The translations under genes were made by a program, and so were the position numbers. Below the pieces are notes generated by a model. The model saw only the letters and a list, made by a program, of their open reading frames with translations, was not told the origin of the DNA and searched no databases. Shown here piece by piece: positions 11,248 through 21,811 of a DNA stretch of 64,000 nucleotides (the stretch's first letter is position 1; each line of letters begins with the position of its first letter). Origin of the DNA: Hydnum rufescens UP504 (taxonomy: Eukaryota > Basidiomycota > Agaricomycetes > Cantharellales > Hydnaceae); contig MU128934.1 in the NCBI GenBank assembly GCA_014904985.1, forward strand, positions 215,055 through 279,054, given 5' to 3'.

Positions 11248-11649
11248 CGGCGCCAAATTTCAGACTATAAGTCTTGTACATCATGGCATGTAGAACTAGT
11301 CTTCTTACGTAATCACACATGTCCACGACCGTGTCCATGACCGTTTCCACCAACCAACCATTCCCCTTTCCTCCAACATGCGATGGTAAACGCTAGCCAG
11401 ACTGAAGACTGAAACGTGTTCAGATGGTTGGGTAAAACCTCTTTCTAGGCTAGGGAAGGCGGTCGCCACGAAGCCAAGCTAATTTCTTCTGACCATTCCT
11501 TATCCCGTCCTCGTCTTACCATAAGCACAGTGGGACTTCCCGATCACTATAGACAGTCTAGTCAGTCTAGAAATCCTACATCTGACCGTATTTGCCCGTG
11601 ATACTGTCGCGGGCGGTCATAATTCTAATGTGACCGGGCCTCTCTACGC

Positions 11650-11655
11650 TATATA
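11650..11655 (+). promoter_or_regulatory. TATA box
   Basis: TATATA lies 83 bp upstream of the ATG of the following intronless gene, in a pyrimidine-rich leader (CCTTCCATCCC, CACCCTCTTAACTC) typical of strongly expressed fungal genes. Confidence 0.55.
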
Positions 11656-11737
11656 GGCTGGCCCCCGCTGCGTTCTTCTGCACCTTCCATCCCAAAGCCC
11701 CTTCACAACGCACCCTCTTAACTCTTTAATCTTCGTC

Positions 11738-13000
11738 ATGGCCTTCGTTCAAACCCTCTCCAGCTCAAGTGCTGTTCTCGAACCCCTCGACGACGAAGTC
11801 GCTTGGATCATGTCTCTTAAGTCCAAGCTCAACCCCTACTCCGTTAAGCCCAGCGAGTGTATATCCATGGTCATTGCGCATTGCTGGCGCGATACCCTCC
11901 GTTCCTTGGTCATTAAAGACCTCCGCGCCAATCTCCTTGGCAAGCGTAACCATCTCTGGGCTGCGAAAAATTGCATGATCGTCTTCTTCCTCACTTCGGA
12001 TCCGGTACTACTAGAATCCAAGGGTTTCTACACCATGTCTGAAGCCGAGATCGAAGCTAGCGATAGGTTCGGCTTCATCGACAACTACGTGCACAGTGCT
12101 ACATGGATCTTCTGCCCTCAGACCTCTGGTCCTTGCTCCCAGACTACCCGCATTACCCAGACCGCCGCCTATGCTCGCAGGGTCACCGCCGTGCCTATTG
12201 TCTGGGAGAAACGCAAGCCCCGTCTTTCGCTGTCGGACATGCATTCCGCTCCTACCAGCCCGAGCGGTAGCTCTGCTAGTACTTCTTCGGACGTGTCGAG
12301 CATAAGCAGTGACGACTCTTCCTCTAATGCTTCTCAGTCGACCTCCCCTTCGACCTCCATCTCGGTCTCGTGCAGCCCTCACTCGAGCTTCGCATCTGTT
12401 TCTCCTTCGAACAAAGCCGTGGATCCTGCCACTACTGTCATTGTGTCTGAGAACCGCATCTCTCATTTGCTATACGATAAGCCTCGGATTCCGCGATGGA
12501 ATCCCATTCTACGACCCGCCTTACGCTCCGGCGGCAACCGACTCACGTCATTCGGTACAGTCAGCGATGACATGGATCATACCGATTATGATGATGATGA
12601 GGACTACTACGGCGGGCTCGAGGAATACGGTTCCATGGGCTTGGAGAGCTTGGACGAAATTTGCATCGTGCCTCATGGTGCATTTACCTATCAGCGACCT
12701 TCTCTCGAGTACCATGCGCTCGCCCCGCAGCGCTCTTGGACTGGCAGAAAGGCGCTCATCAAGCCTCGAGGCCACGGGTTCTACCCCCTGTCTGCTCTCA
12801 ATTCCACTAAAGACAAGGCCCATGGGCCTTCAGATGCAGCAACACCCTTGCCGTATGATCGCCACGCTGTTTGCACATTCTTCATGGTGGGGAATCAGGG
12901 TGACGCTGTTTCCCAGCGTCCAGTTTCTTCGCCTCCTCGCAAAGCGAAGGGAATGGTGTTGAAGTTGATTAAGAGATTCACCACTATCAGACTGAAGTAG
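11738..13000 (+). CDS. Ser-rich protein of unknown function
   Basis: A single intronless frame of 420 codons, unusual among the intron-rich neighbours. The N-terminal 155 residues look folded (DDEVAWIMSLKSKLNPYS, FGFIDNYVHSATW). Residues about 165-230 are a serine tract (SSASTSSDVSSISSDDSSSN), then an acidic block (DDMDHTDYDDDEDYYGG), and the end is basic (RKAKGMVLKLIKRFTTIRLK). I recognise no domain. Codon use is strongly C-ending in the first half, and a TATA box sits upstream, which argues for a real, well-expressed gene. No signal peptide or membrane segment is visible. Confidence 0.75.
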   Translation: MAFVQTLSSSSAVLEPLDDEVAWIMSLKSKLNPYSVKPSECISMVIAHCWRDTLRSLVIKDLRANLLGKRNHLWAAKNCMIVFFLTSDPVLLESKGFYTMSEAEIEASDRFGFIDNYVHSATWIFCPQTSGPCSQTTRITQTAAYARRVTAVPIVWEKRKPRLSLSDMHSAPTSPSGSSASTSSDVSSISSDDSSSNASQSTSPSTSISVSCSPHSSFASVSPSNKAVDPATTVIVSENRISHLLYDKPRIPRWNPILRPALRSGGNRLTSFGTVSDDMDHTDYDDDEDYYGGLEEYGSMGLESLDEICIVPHGAFTYQRPSLEYHALAPQRSWTGRKALIKPRGHGFYPLSALNSTKDKAHGPSDAATPLPYDRHAVCTFFMVGNQGDAVSQRPVSSPPRKAKGMVLKLIKRFTTIRLK

Positions 13001-13346
13001 ATTGACGTTCACGTTGCCATGTTCCTTCTTTTTTTCCGCCTCCTGTTCGGCTGTGCTTCATGATCTGTACCTTTTTCTTTCGCCAGTTGGTTTTGGGTTC
13101 CTTGGTGCTCGAAACCATGAGGCTGTTTTGCTTGGTTTTCCCTTCGTTCTCTTGATTTGTGGGCTTCGCACACCAAATGACATTATTAATAAACTCAATT
13201 TCACGAACGGACCGTAAAGACGAAGTTGGGCCAGTTCCAATTGAGAAAATTTACTTACACACTGAGCAAGCAGTGAGAATGTACATAGTATGTATCCAAG
13301 AAAAACTGCATCTTGCACAATCCACCAAAGTCGCGCGATCCAGACG
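13001..13346. other. Convergent intergenic region
   Basis: Shared 3' flank of the Ser-rich gene and VPS28. It holds a T-rich stretch and an AT-rich segment near 13180 (ATTATTAATAAAC) that could serve as poly(A) signals. No gene seen. Confidence 0.4.
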
Positions 13347-14392
13347 TCATGGGGGTCCTGAGGACTTCCCACTGAGTGAGCTGAAGAATTCTTGGTATGC
13401 GTGATCGATATCGAAAAGCAACTTCAAGAGGTTGGCACTACAGATCAGATACGGAGGACGAGAATAATGAGGGGTTTGTGTCACCTGTCTTGATTGTTCC
13501 TCTGTTATCTCGTCAGAGGCTTTCATAGTATTCAAAGTGATCAACCTGTGAAGCTCATGTCAGTAACAAAACAAATAAAACAAAAATAGTTGATGAAATG
13601 TGGATGGGCGTGGAAAACAAAGCAAGCACAGCACTGACCAGCCCACGATGCGACTTCGTCCCTTCCATTCCGCGCTCCCCTTAAAACGCACATAGCCTGT
13701 CATGAGCTCCTGCAATAATGGATGCAATTGGTCTTTGGCCCGGAGGCGAAGTTTCAGCGCATCCATGAAGGTGATAAAGCTCTACGACCCATATCCAGAT
13801 CGAGCCCAGAGGTTAGTGTTTGGAAGGAATCAAGGCAATCATACGAGGACTCGCCTGGGTCGTCTCGGCCACCGCCTGGGGCGTCCCGCGCTTCCACCTT
13901 GTTCTGAGGCGTGTTCGACAGTAGCGGGGACTCCGACCCTGAGACGATGCAGTGCTGCGGGGTGATCCATCTATCATGCGTAACATACTGTCAATAAGCC
14001 GGACAGCGAGAGCGAGATGGATCCTGAGATGAGGCTCCGCGTACTTTGTACTTCGCCATAAACTCTTCCAGGCTTGGAACGGAGTCTGAGACGAGTCTGA
14101 GTATCGTGTTATATTGGCTCAAGAGCCTGGTGCATGCGGGCGAGTATCTTTCCTTGCAAACATAGAGCTGTGTTGGCAACAGGACACATAACCGCGCCCC
14201 CCTCTGGTTATTCACCCCTTAAAGTGTAGAAACTCACTGGGCAGCACTAATCGAATCCCGGACATATGCGCGTTCAAGGTAGTCGAGGGAGACGATGATA
14301 CCGTAAAGCGTAGCGAGAGACTCGTACCGTTCTCTCTCTGAGTTGGTGCTGTAAAGTCTGACTTCCTCATCTAAAGAAATCTTGCTCGACAT
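13347..14392 (-). CDS. VPS28: ESCRT-I subunit VPS28
   Basis: Class E vacuolar sorting protein that binds Vps23/Tsg101 and Vps37 in ESCRT-I and links it to ESCRT-II on endosomes. From the ATG at 14392: SLDEEVRLYSTNSERERYES and LATLYGIIVSLDYLERAYV, then YSPACTRLLSQYNTILRLV and LEEFMAKYK, then MDHPAALHRLRVGVPATVEH, forming the N-terminal Tsg101-binding domain. The C-terminal four-helix domain follows: FMDALKLRLRAKDQLHPLLQ, GYVRFKGSAEWKGRSRIVGW, KASDEITEEQSRQ and LLFDIDHAYQEFFSSL. Six or so introns. In the linker the conserved-looking AVAETTQ (plus strand 13855-13872) lies in a different frame from the one joined by the canonical donor at 13844, so that join is uncertain. It shares a 129-bp promoter with the MOSC gene. 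Confidence 0.9.
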
Positions 14393-14521
14393 CGCGAAAG
14401 GGACTTGGGTTATATAATCGCTTGTTTTCGGCAAAAGCCGCTTGCACGAGATTCCCCTTCCTTGGTATCAAGGTGATAATAGGAACATTGCCGTCTGAGC
14501 CCGATCGATTAGACATTCTCC
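14393..14521. promoter_or_regulatory. Short bidirectional promoter region
   Basis: Only 129 bp separate the start codons of VPS28 (minus) and the MOSC gene (plus), so both promoters must lie here. No clear TATA box is seen. Confidence 0.5.
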
Positions 14522-16301
14522 ATGGATCTATCAAGAAAATTGTCTCTTTTGAAGGGGTTTCCCTTGAATCCGTTTGCTGGCAGCACGCGTCCTCCACCAG
14601 AGCAGAACATTACAGTGTCCAGACTCATAGGTGTGCTTGACTCAGATCGTTGTAATCATCGTTCTTTCTCTTCATAAATCCCATCATCCCACAAAGTATA
14701 CCCTATAAAGGTATGTTCAATTGGGTCGGTGCGCGAAGGAGCTGCTTTAATCATTTTTGTGTCTTAAGAGTTGTGGTGGTGTAGATCTTGATAAGGCTTC
14801 GATTACTCGTGAGGGTTTTGAAGTAAGGGAATATGCTCGCATGTTAAGAGGCCCTAATATAACACTTGGTGCAGTTCGATAGGAACTGGATGATCGTGGA
14901 CCTGGAGAAAAATAAACAGCTCAGTGCTCGTGATAGCCGTGGGATCAAGGTCCACATCTACGACCAGCCACTGTTCAAGTGCTTGAATGTGACGATTGAT
15001 TTGGTGCTCCTAACAGTTAATTCTAGTGAAAGTCGCGATCAAAGAAGATCCCAATGCTCCTCACGGTGGTACACTGGATGTGGCATTTCCTGCGGACTCG
15101 AACCTGCCTTCTCTATCCATCCCCTTACGGCCCTCAGAAACCGAGACCAAGGATTGGGAAGTGTGAGTGCGTCTGCGTTGTCCCTTGCCCCAGGAGGCAT
15201 ACATCTCTGAGGCGGCTTGTATAGTGTGGAAGGTTTTGATATATTCGGAAGCGTGCTACGTATGCCAAGTGTATCCCTGGGGGAACTTTCTCCAACCGCT
15301 AGCTGATGATGGACACGTTGATAGATGGTCTCGTTGTCCCTCCCCAGGGGCCAAACGCACCCGATCCTTCTGCGATCTTCTCGGCATACACCCATCATAG
15401 TGTGAAGTTGGTCATGCGCCCGCATAGCCACTCGCGCCCTATAGACTGCTTTGATATCTCGCCGTCTGATTTGAAATATCCCGGAGGCCCCTGCTCGTCA
15501 TTTGCTGATATTTCGCCATTCATGCTGGCTTCCACGGCTTCCCTGTTCGATGCCCAGCATCGGATCGAAGATGCGAGGACGGCAGGAAAAATTGAATGGA
15601 CGGGAGATGTCAAGTCGAATGTAACCATGGATCGCTGGCGTCCCAATTGGGTGGTGGAAGGTATGTTACTGCTGTTCCTGAAAATATTTTTCTTGGGTCA
15701 TCCATAACGATGATGGAGGTGTCGAAGATGAGGGATACACACTCATGGTGCTGCTGTTGATTTAACAGGCGTGGAGACACCGTTTGGAGAGGATGATTGG
15801 CTAGAAGGTCAAGTGGGAGAATCTGAACATGTTTTTATCTTTCCCCATCGGACCCCACGCTGCATGGTAAGCCTTTTCATGATCATCTCTGGGTTCAGGG
15901 AAAGGATGGAATGGAATGCCAGTTTATGCGACGAGATCGCTAATCACAATATTGGGGTTTTGTGACGGCTTTCTCTCACACCTCCCCTCCCCTTGCACGT
16001 TTGTTTAGTTCCCCAATGTTGATCCGGTCACCGGGATTCGGGATCCCCACGTTCCTCATAAGGTGATGATGGCGTATCGTCGGGTGGATGAATGGAAGGG
16101 TGCCAAGAACAAATACTGTTTCGGGTGAGGACGACGAGATACTTTTTGGTAGCGAATCCATGCTCGAGAACCAACAACTAAACTGCTTTTTTTTTCTCAA
16201 TCCCTAGCGTGTATGGCATTCCGGTTGGGACGGAGGGCGTGATATGTGTTGGTGACCGCATCAAGATCACGAAGTACCGTTCACATGGGGTCGTGAACTA
16301 A
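14522..16301 (+). CDS. MOSC-domain protein, mARC-like
   Basis: Molybdenum-cofactor sulfurase C-terminal (MOSC) protein resembling mitochondrial amidoxime-reducing component (mARC). The start ATG 14522 gives MDLSRKLSLLKGFPLNPF, possibly a targeting stretch. Exon 1 ends at 14638 and, with two short exons, gives SRLIVYPIKSCGG and ASITREGFEFDRNWMIVD: the MOSC N-terminal beta barrel. Later: GGTLDVAFPADSNLPSL, RPSETETKDWEV, MDRWRPNWVVEG, VETPFGEDDW. The C-terminal core reads RCM then FPNVDPVTGIRD across an intron; in mARC proteins the cysteine of this block binds molybdenum. The end is CFGVYGIPVGTEG and VICVGDRIKIT. About eight introns, all GT-AG. All expected blocks are in order, so the gene looks intact. 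Substrate unknown. Confidence 0.85.
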
Positions 16302-16700
16302 TGAATAACAATGCCCGGTGTCAGGTGGGTCCCCCCGGAAGGGGTGATTCCCTTTGTTGCTTTTTTTAACTGGGTAATTATAGGGGGGTCTCATCATTAT
16401 TAACGGTGCGTAATGCATGTTTCTAGATACCGCCTGCCGACAAGACCGTGGGGACTACACGGATCACACGGATCGGTTGCGCTGGCGAAACCAAGAAAAA
16501 GAAAAAGAAAGAAAAGCAAATTTAATCCAACCGATCCTTCGGGCAATTCGATGAACTAATGGGCACTTACTTGGAATCCTGTATCATCACGTGCCATAGT
16601 GGGAAATTGAATTCGCCCTGAGTGTGAATCCAAGGTTCCTACTGTAACAAAAAACAATTCTCCTTGGGTGAGAACAGGGTCTTCGTGTCATGGGAAAATT
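16302..16700. other. Intergenic region
   Basis: The 3' flank of the MOSC gene followed by low-complexity A-rich sequence (GAAAAAGAAAAAGAAAG near 16492). I see no gene. Confidence 0.4.
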
Positions 16701-17127
16701 CTATAGCATCAGGGAGAGTTGAGGACTTTTCGCCCTTGAAACAGAGAACCGGGAATCCCTTTCAGGGATTTTAAATTAAAATTTAATGCAATTTTCGGCA
16801 AATAGCGCACCGCAACAAACCGGAAATGCAACTCAACACCAGCGCAAGTTGATTGAGAGGGCATAAATACACTTAGATGCAGAAAATCACAAATATATTC
16901 TAATTTATATGTTTTAAAGGCTATTTGACTCGATTTGAAGAAGATTCTCAGAATTTCCAAAAAAGGAAATTCCTGACTTTGGGTGTGGTCCATATAGAAG
17001 TGAGGTGGGGAGGTGGAAAGATGTTTGGGGAAGTCAAAATACAGGTTCCCCAACATGTTGCGTGTTCCATGTGCGAGTAGGGATGGGCACTTGATTCAAA
17101 TGCTTCACGGAACTTAGACTTGACCGG

Positions 17128-17190
17128 GGTTTGAACCAGGGTTGTTCAAAAAAGCACTCTATACACCAAGCACAATTTCCCACTACACTA
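17128..17190 (-). other. tRNA-like A and B boxes (possible SINE head)
   Basis: On the minus strand TAGTGTAGTGGG (17190-17179) fits the pol III A box and GGTTCAAACCC (17137-17127) fits the B box, 41 nt apart as in a tRNA gene. The surrounding bases do not form an acceptor or a good D stem, so this is not a working tRNA. A tRNA-derived SINE or tRNA pseudogene is the best reading. Confidence 0.45.
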
Positions 17191-17245
17191 CACACCAACC
17201 ACTTGTTATCTTAATTTTTTTATGTATATAAGTCGGGTATGTATT

Positions 17246-17395
17246 GCGGGGACACCCCGCAGACCCCGTCCGCTGCGCGGGGCTCTCGCGGGGACACCCC
17301 GCACCCCGTCCGCTGCGCGGGGCTGCCGCGGGGACACCCCGCACCCCATCCGCTGCGCGGAGCCCTCACGGGGATACCCCGTACCTCATCTGAGA
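17246..17395. repeat. GC-rich tandem hairpin repeat, 40-42 bp unit
   Basis: Units start at about 17246, 17288, 17328 and, degenerate, 17369. Each begins with GCGGGGACACCCCGC, a perfect 6-bp hairpin with a 3-nt loop, followed by CCGTCCGCTGCGCGGGGCT. The surrounding DNA is much less GC-rich. Confidence 0.75.
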
Positions 17396-17893
17396 TTTGC
17401 CGCCGAGTTCTCGGGTGGCCCGAAAGGGGCATTTCAAATACCCCTTGTTCAAGGGCGAAAAGTCAAGAGTGATCAGGGAGTATGCAGGTTTTTCCGTCAG
17501 CATTATTACTTTCCACCATTTTGTGGGTTGTGGCCAGCCACACCTGCGTCCAAAGATAAGTGTGGGGTTCCTCCCCTTCCACAAATCGCCTAAAGGTCCC
17601 GGGCGTGGGTGCGCATTTCCACGTTCACCAAGAAGTCAAAACCATCAGTTAGTTGTGGAACCTGCTTGGAGAGTGACTTATAGGGTATATTGAAAATGCG
17701 ATAAACGGATTACATTCATGTTTCAGCACGTAAATAAACTGGAGATCTGGTGAGCAACGTAGAAGAGGGTGGAGGGAGGACAACGGAAGCCAGGGCCATG
17801 GGTATTCATTTGTGATTCATAGGGGATTCTCTGCCTAACACAAAGGCAGGCGGAGCCCTCTCCTCAAATAATGGCCTGGGAGGGTGGACGAAT

Positions 17894-18610
17894 TTAGAGC
17901 CCAAGGAGGCTAAGCAGGCCCCCGAGGATGCCGGAGAGCTTTCCCAGCACCCCACCCAAGTCCACGTTTAGGCTAGAGGGAGTGCATCGCGCCTTAATAC
18001 AGAAGCTATTGGCGGAGGGCGGCGACGCGAGGGATTACTTACATGCCTCTGACAAGAGCGATAACACCACTAGCCAGGCCCTCAACAGCTTTGAGGAGGT
18101 CGACGAGAACGTCATTGAGACCGAGGGAGCCGACGAGGGCGGGGACAGTGCTGTCGGCGGTGAGGGGCGTGCCGACGGTCTATATGGAACGAATGAATGT
18201 GAGGGTTGCGAACGAGTGATATAATACTGGGAACCTACCTTAATGATGGTGGCTACGACGGCTGCGATACTTTGGAGGGAAGCGGCATCGGTGATGGTGC
18301 CAGTGAGGGGAGTAAGAGTGGTGGTGGTGGCCTTGATGTCGGAGAGGATTGTTTCCAGGGCAGTTTCGGCCTGGCCGGCGACGGCTGAAAAATAACATCC
18401 CCCTCAGGCTTGTGTATGTGGCGCAGGAAAAGAAGACATACTCAAGAGAGCCACTTGGCCAGTGATTTTTGATTGAAGAGCAGACAGCTCGTTCAGGACG
18501 GAGCTGGTGGGGTCACTGGGGACGACCTGAGATTTCTTCATGGGGGCCGCGGTTACAAGTAAGCCAAAGGTGCAGAAGAAAAGGAAGGAAAACACGCGAG
18601 TGGAGATCAT
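17894..18610 (-). CDS. Small secreted protein
   Basis: Begins with a clear signal peptide (MISTRVFSFLFFCTFGLLVT AAP, cleavage probably after TAAP or nearby). The mature part of about 145 residues is Ala/Leu/Thr-rich and probably helical: SSVLNELSALQSKITGQVALL, QAETALETILSDIK, PLTGTITDAASLQSIAA, TPLTADSTVPALVG, NDVLVDLLKAVEGLASGVIA. The last exon adds LGGVLGKLSGILGGLLSLLG, a hydrophobic tail. Three GT-AG introns were read from frame. No cysteines are seen in the mature part. The spacing resembles hydrophobic surface-binding (HsbA-like) fungal proteins, but I cannot claim that family. A TATA-like CTTAAAAAG lies about 85 bp upstream. Confidence 0.7.
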
Positions 18611-19294
18611 TGTGCAAGAGAGGGTGGGCTTGTAAGAGAGAGAATGAGGTTGTTAACTGGTGGGGTAGGGGGGAAATGGGCCCCCTCCCCCTTTTTAAGT
18701 CTCCGGAGGTTGGAATTGGTCCGAGGATGTGGTCCCCAACGCGGATTGGTAATAGAAATTGAATGAGGAATAAGGTTGATCATACTTTTCTATTGTCGGC
18801 TATCCCTTTGAAGAAATGAATCTATGACGCAAGAAATTATATTACTGCTTCAAAAAAGTGATAGGTACCTCCCCATTGAACCTCGAAGACGATCAGCCGA
18901 AAGGATATATCCACCGAGGCGCCGCCCTCATGGGCGCCTACATGAAGCGTTGGTCGGTGCTCGCTGCGACTACCCTAAATATATTGTCAACTCTATTTTA
19001 GCTTCGACGGCTATTTCTTCTCCATGGGAACCAATTGCCCCAATTACGGATACAAAACCCCCTCAAACTTTCTCGGCGTACACGCCCTCAGGGAAAAACT
19101 TGGTGCCCACTGCACGCACCACATGCACATAGGGATGGCGGGCTATTATGCATCCTCGACGAACAGATGAACTCAGGCTGGGACTCGCACTAGTAATTTC
19201 TTTTGCATCACGCTCGCTCCACTTGATTACAGAAAATTCTCCCCGAAGCTTCCTGGAACCCTGAAACCGGTTATCACTCACCATCAGTCCCATC
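18611..19294. other. Intergenic region
   Basis: The promoter of the small secreted protein and further flank. A frame at 18824-19132 is open but shows no recognisable features. Confidence 0.35.
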
Positions 19295-19825
19295 ATGAGC
19301 AATCAGTTTATCGACGCAAACCATCGTCATCGCAATATTGTATGCAGATTTGATGACCCCACCCATATACATGATAATTATGTGCCCAGACCAAGAGAAT
19401 ATTTCGGCATGAGCATAACGAACGTTGGGCGCTCTACGTGGTCCAAGGGGAGCCCATAGATCACGTTACCTACGGTAGGTTCTTGAGTCAACCGGGTTGA
19501 TCGGAACCAGAAACATGACGACATCGTACAGCCCCCTGAGTCAGGAGAGGTATTGGAAACCGGCGACAACAGAAGCATCGCGCAGAATAATATTAGAAGC
19601 GCAGACAAACTTTCTCCGTGGACCAGAAATAATTCGCACCGTCCATTTGAAGACATCAACCACCACACAGGGGGCGCACGCGTCGCAGACTCACGCCATG
19701 GATCCATAGCAACGGTGGTGTCACGCGACCTCAGGAGACTAGGACTGATCAAGGGATGCGCTGAGACTATCTACGGCTTCCCCGGGAGATGCGGCGGGAT
19801 GCCGGAATCAGCCGCTCATCCATAA
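19295..19825 (+). CDS. Possible uncharacterised gene or gene relic
   Basis: An ATG at 19295 opens MSNQFIDANHRHRNIVCRFD and continues to REYFGMSITN. In a shifted frame the sequence reads HNERWALYVVQGEPIDHVTY and ends at a good donor (TAC|G GTAGGT). After an acceptor near 19556 a frame of about 90 codons follows (RSIAQNNIRSADKLSPWTRN, RDLRRLGLIKG). These pieces look protein-like but need a frame change between the first two, so this is either a degraded gene or mis-joined. No family recognised. Confidence 0.25.
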
Positions 19826-20947
19826 AAGCCATTGTTTTGTTTTTCGCCACCTCTCGGACTTGGGGCGAGGCGGCCGTTTCCTCTATTAAAGGCATGATAT
19901 CGAATCTAGAGACGAATAATTGAGTCCCACGACACAAATTCCCTGTTCTTGCTCACAGGGTGCTACCCGTGATTCCAATAGACATCGCCGACGCAAAAGT
20001 TTCAGAGGAAGAGGATGAGACGAACCGAGATCAGTAAGTTAAGAATTATTCGATTGCCTCGAGAAATTCCGTCGTCGAACCATCCATGCTACAGCCGCGG
20101 TGATAATCGGAAGGCCCGCGGGAACAAGTCTTTTATTTGCTTGTGTCTGGCTGTTAGGCGGCGAGTGCCATACATCACGCAACATTACTGGGACACCCAG
20201 GGCGAGAGGCACCGAGTTGATCAGGGAGACACTACATCCTCGAAGAATCCCAGAGACCACCTTGAAAGTTGCTTGCCTCATGCATCCTGTCTTCTTCCTC
20301 ATTCGCTTGTGGAGAAATGTTCTCCACAGTGGGTCTCTAGTAATGATGTCCTCGAGATACTGAGGACTCTGTACCGTATCCCCCAAGTCGGGGTCCGCAG
20401 GCAGAGTGATGTGGTGTTGCTGGGCTCGGAGGGTACGCGCCATGGGGTATCGCATCGCAAGCATCAAGGAATGTTGTTAATCAAAAGCGACGTGGAAAAT
20501 GTCCCAATATTGGATTCAGTACGTCGGCAGAAGGTTCGGGCAGATCCCAATTGAGATCCAAATTGTGCATCCGCTTCTCGCGCCCGTATGTGCAGGGTGC
20601 AGATTGATAAGAGAATTGTTCACTGTGAGTGTCCATAATGAGGGTGTTCATGCGGGTGAAAGTGGAGCAAAAGTGAAAAATGAAAGTCAAGTGAATGTGG
20701 AAAAGGCTTGGCAAAAGTGAACCAAAGTGCCATTTTTGCTTAATTCTGTGAAATGTGTTCAGAGGTCACACAGATTTCAAAAGCTGCATTTTCAAGCTCA
20801 CTTTGGATCCTGGTTTTGTTATTCTGTGTGAACAGCCTTTGGAAAAAGCAAAAGTCGAGGCCAAAAGGCCTTCCACTTTTGTGGGGTTTTCGGTTTAACT
20901 TTCTGCAGCATGAACACTATTGACTCTGGGTTTGATATCCGGAGTAG
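19826..20947. other. Intergenic region, nothing firm
   Basis: A minus-strand frame at 20039-20467 is open for 143 codons starting with MMLAMRYPMARTLRAQ and could be an exon, but neighbouring exons and a family are missing. From about 20630 the DNA becomes AT-rich with repeated AAAGTGAA words, suggesting old mobile-element sequence. Confidence 0.3.
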
Positions 20948-21010
20948 GGCCCTCAGCAAAATTCACTGTGCTTCGAAGGCTCCGAAGCACAGTTGATTTT
21001 TCTGATGGCC
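20948..21010. repeat. 63-bp foldback
   Basis: GGCCCTCAGCAAAATTCACT followed by GTGCTTCG pairs with CGAAGCACAGTTGATTTTTC TGATGGCC: arms of about 29 bp with few mismatches around a 5-nt loop. Similar in build to the foldback at 7942 but unrelated in sequence. Confidence 0.65.
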
Positions 21011-21543
21011 TAATTATGCTACGGTAACAAGGGAGATGGGATCAGTGCATATCTGCACTTCCTACTCGTATATAATCACTCCTGCCCTCAGCTGGCAACT
21101 GTTCAGCCTCTCACCATCCTGCGCAGAATTGCTGATGATGGTCTGGGAAAAGGTTGAGCCAGGTCTTGCTGTAATTGAAGAGGAAGGGATCCTGTGTAAG
21201 GCTTATCCTCTGATCCGTTGACTTGGAATATCATGGTTCCTTGGGTTCTTCAGGATTTATATATATCACTCAATGGTGTCGGTAGATCAGAGTAGGGCAG
21301 GGTGGCTAGACTAATCTAGCCACCAAATGTGTCTGAGGGAAGTTGGTAATTGCAGTACATTATACAGAAGAATTTCACCAGGAATCAGCAAAGAAATGCA
21401 ATATACTCTATTTAAGACTACTCCATAGTCATTGTGAAGGGAAAATAAGGTCAGTTGTCTGAGTTGGTTTGTTATCATTACTCTGTATAAATGGTATCTC
21501 CGGATGATTGTGGTCGGTAGGAGGAACTGAGATTCACACATTA

Positions 21544-21809
21544 GGGGTTTCAGGCTAGAAAAATTTACCTGGAATTGGTATGGAATTGAGCTCAGAATCT
21601 GCTTTGGAATCCAACATGAAAACAGGCCTGCTTGCCTGTGGTGTGTACCTGAGAGGCTATTTTCAGACAGAAGATATTCTAGATGATGTTTTTAATGCAA
21701 TTCCAGGTCAATTTGAGCCTCGAAGCTGGAACTGCAGCTGGAATCAAAACTTGATTCCTGCAGATTCCAACTGCTTCAATTCCAGGCAAATTCTTCTAGC
21801 CTGAAACCC
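21544..21809. mobile_element. MITE with about 34-bp inverted ends and TA flanks
   Basis: The left end GGGGTTTCAGGCTAGAAAAA and right end (reverse complement) GGGTTTCAGGCTAGAAGAAT match over about 34 bp, and weaker complementarity runs further in (GGAATTG, GGAATC words on both sides). TA lies directly outside both ends (21542-21543 and 21810-21811), as expected of a TA target duplication. Length 266 bp, no coding capacity. Tc1/mariner-like mobilisation is plausible. Confidence 0.75.
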
Positions 21810-21811
21810 TA

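Larger units (their letters stand above)
16701..17487. repeat. Inverted pair of a dispersed repeat
   Basis: The segment at 16701-16743 (AGGGAGAGTTGAGGACTTTT CGCCCTTG) and the segment at 17446-17487 (TTCAAGGGCGAAAAGTCAAG, then AGGGAG) are related in inverted orientation. The likeness extends outward over CCTGAAAGGGATTCCC-type sequence. They bracket about 700 bp that includes the tRNA-like signal and the GC-rich tandem repeat, and may be ends of one mobile element. Confidence 0.5.

Noticed and set aside
12011..12466. 151-codon minus-strand frame inside the Ser-rich gene
   Set aside because: It is the antisense of the serine tract, rich in Arg as expected from reading such codons backwards.
17100..17205. 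Functional tRNA gene on the minus strand
   Set aside because: A and B boxes fit, but no 7-bp acceptor stem or D stem can be formed, so I list it only as tRNA-like.
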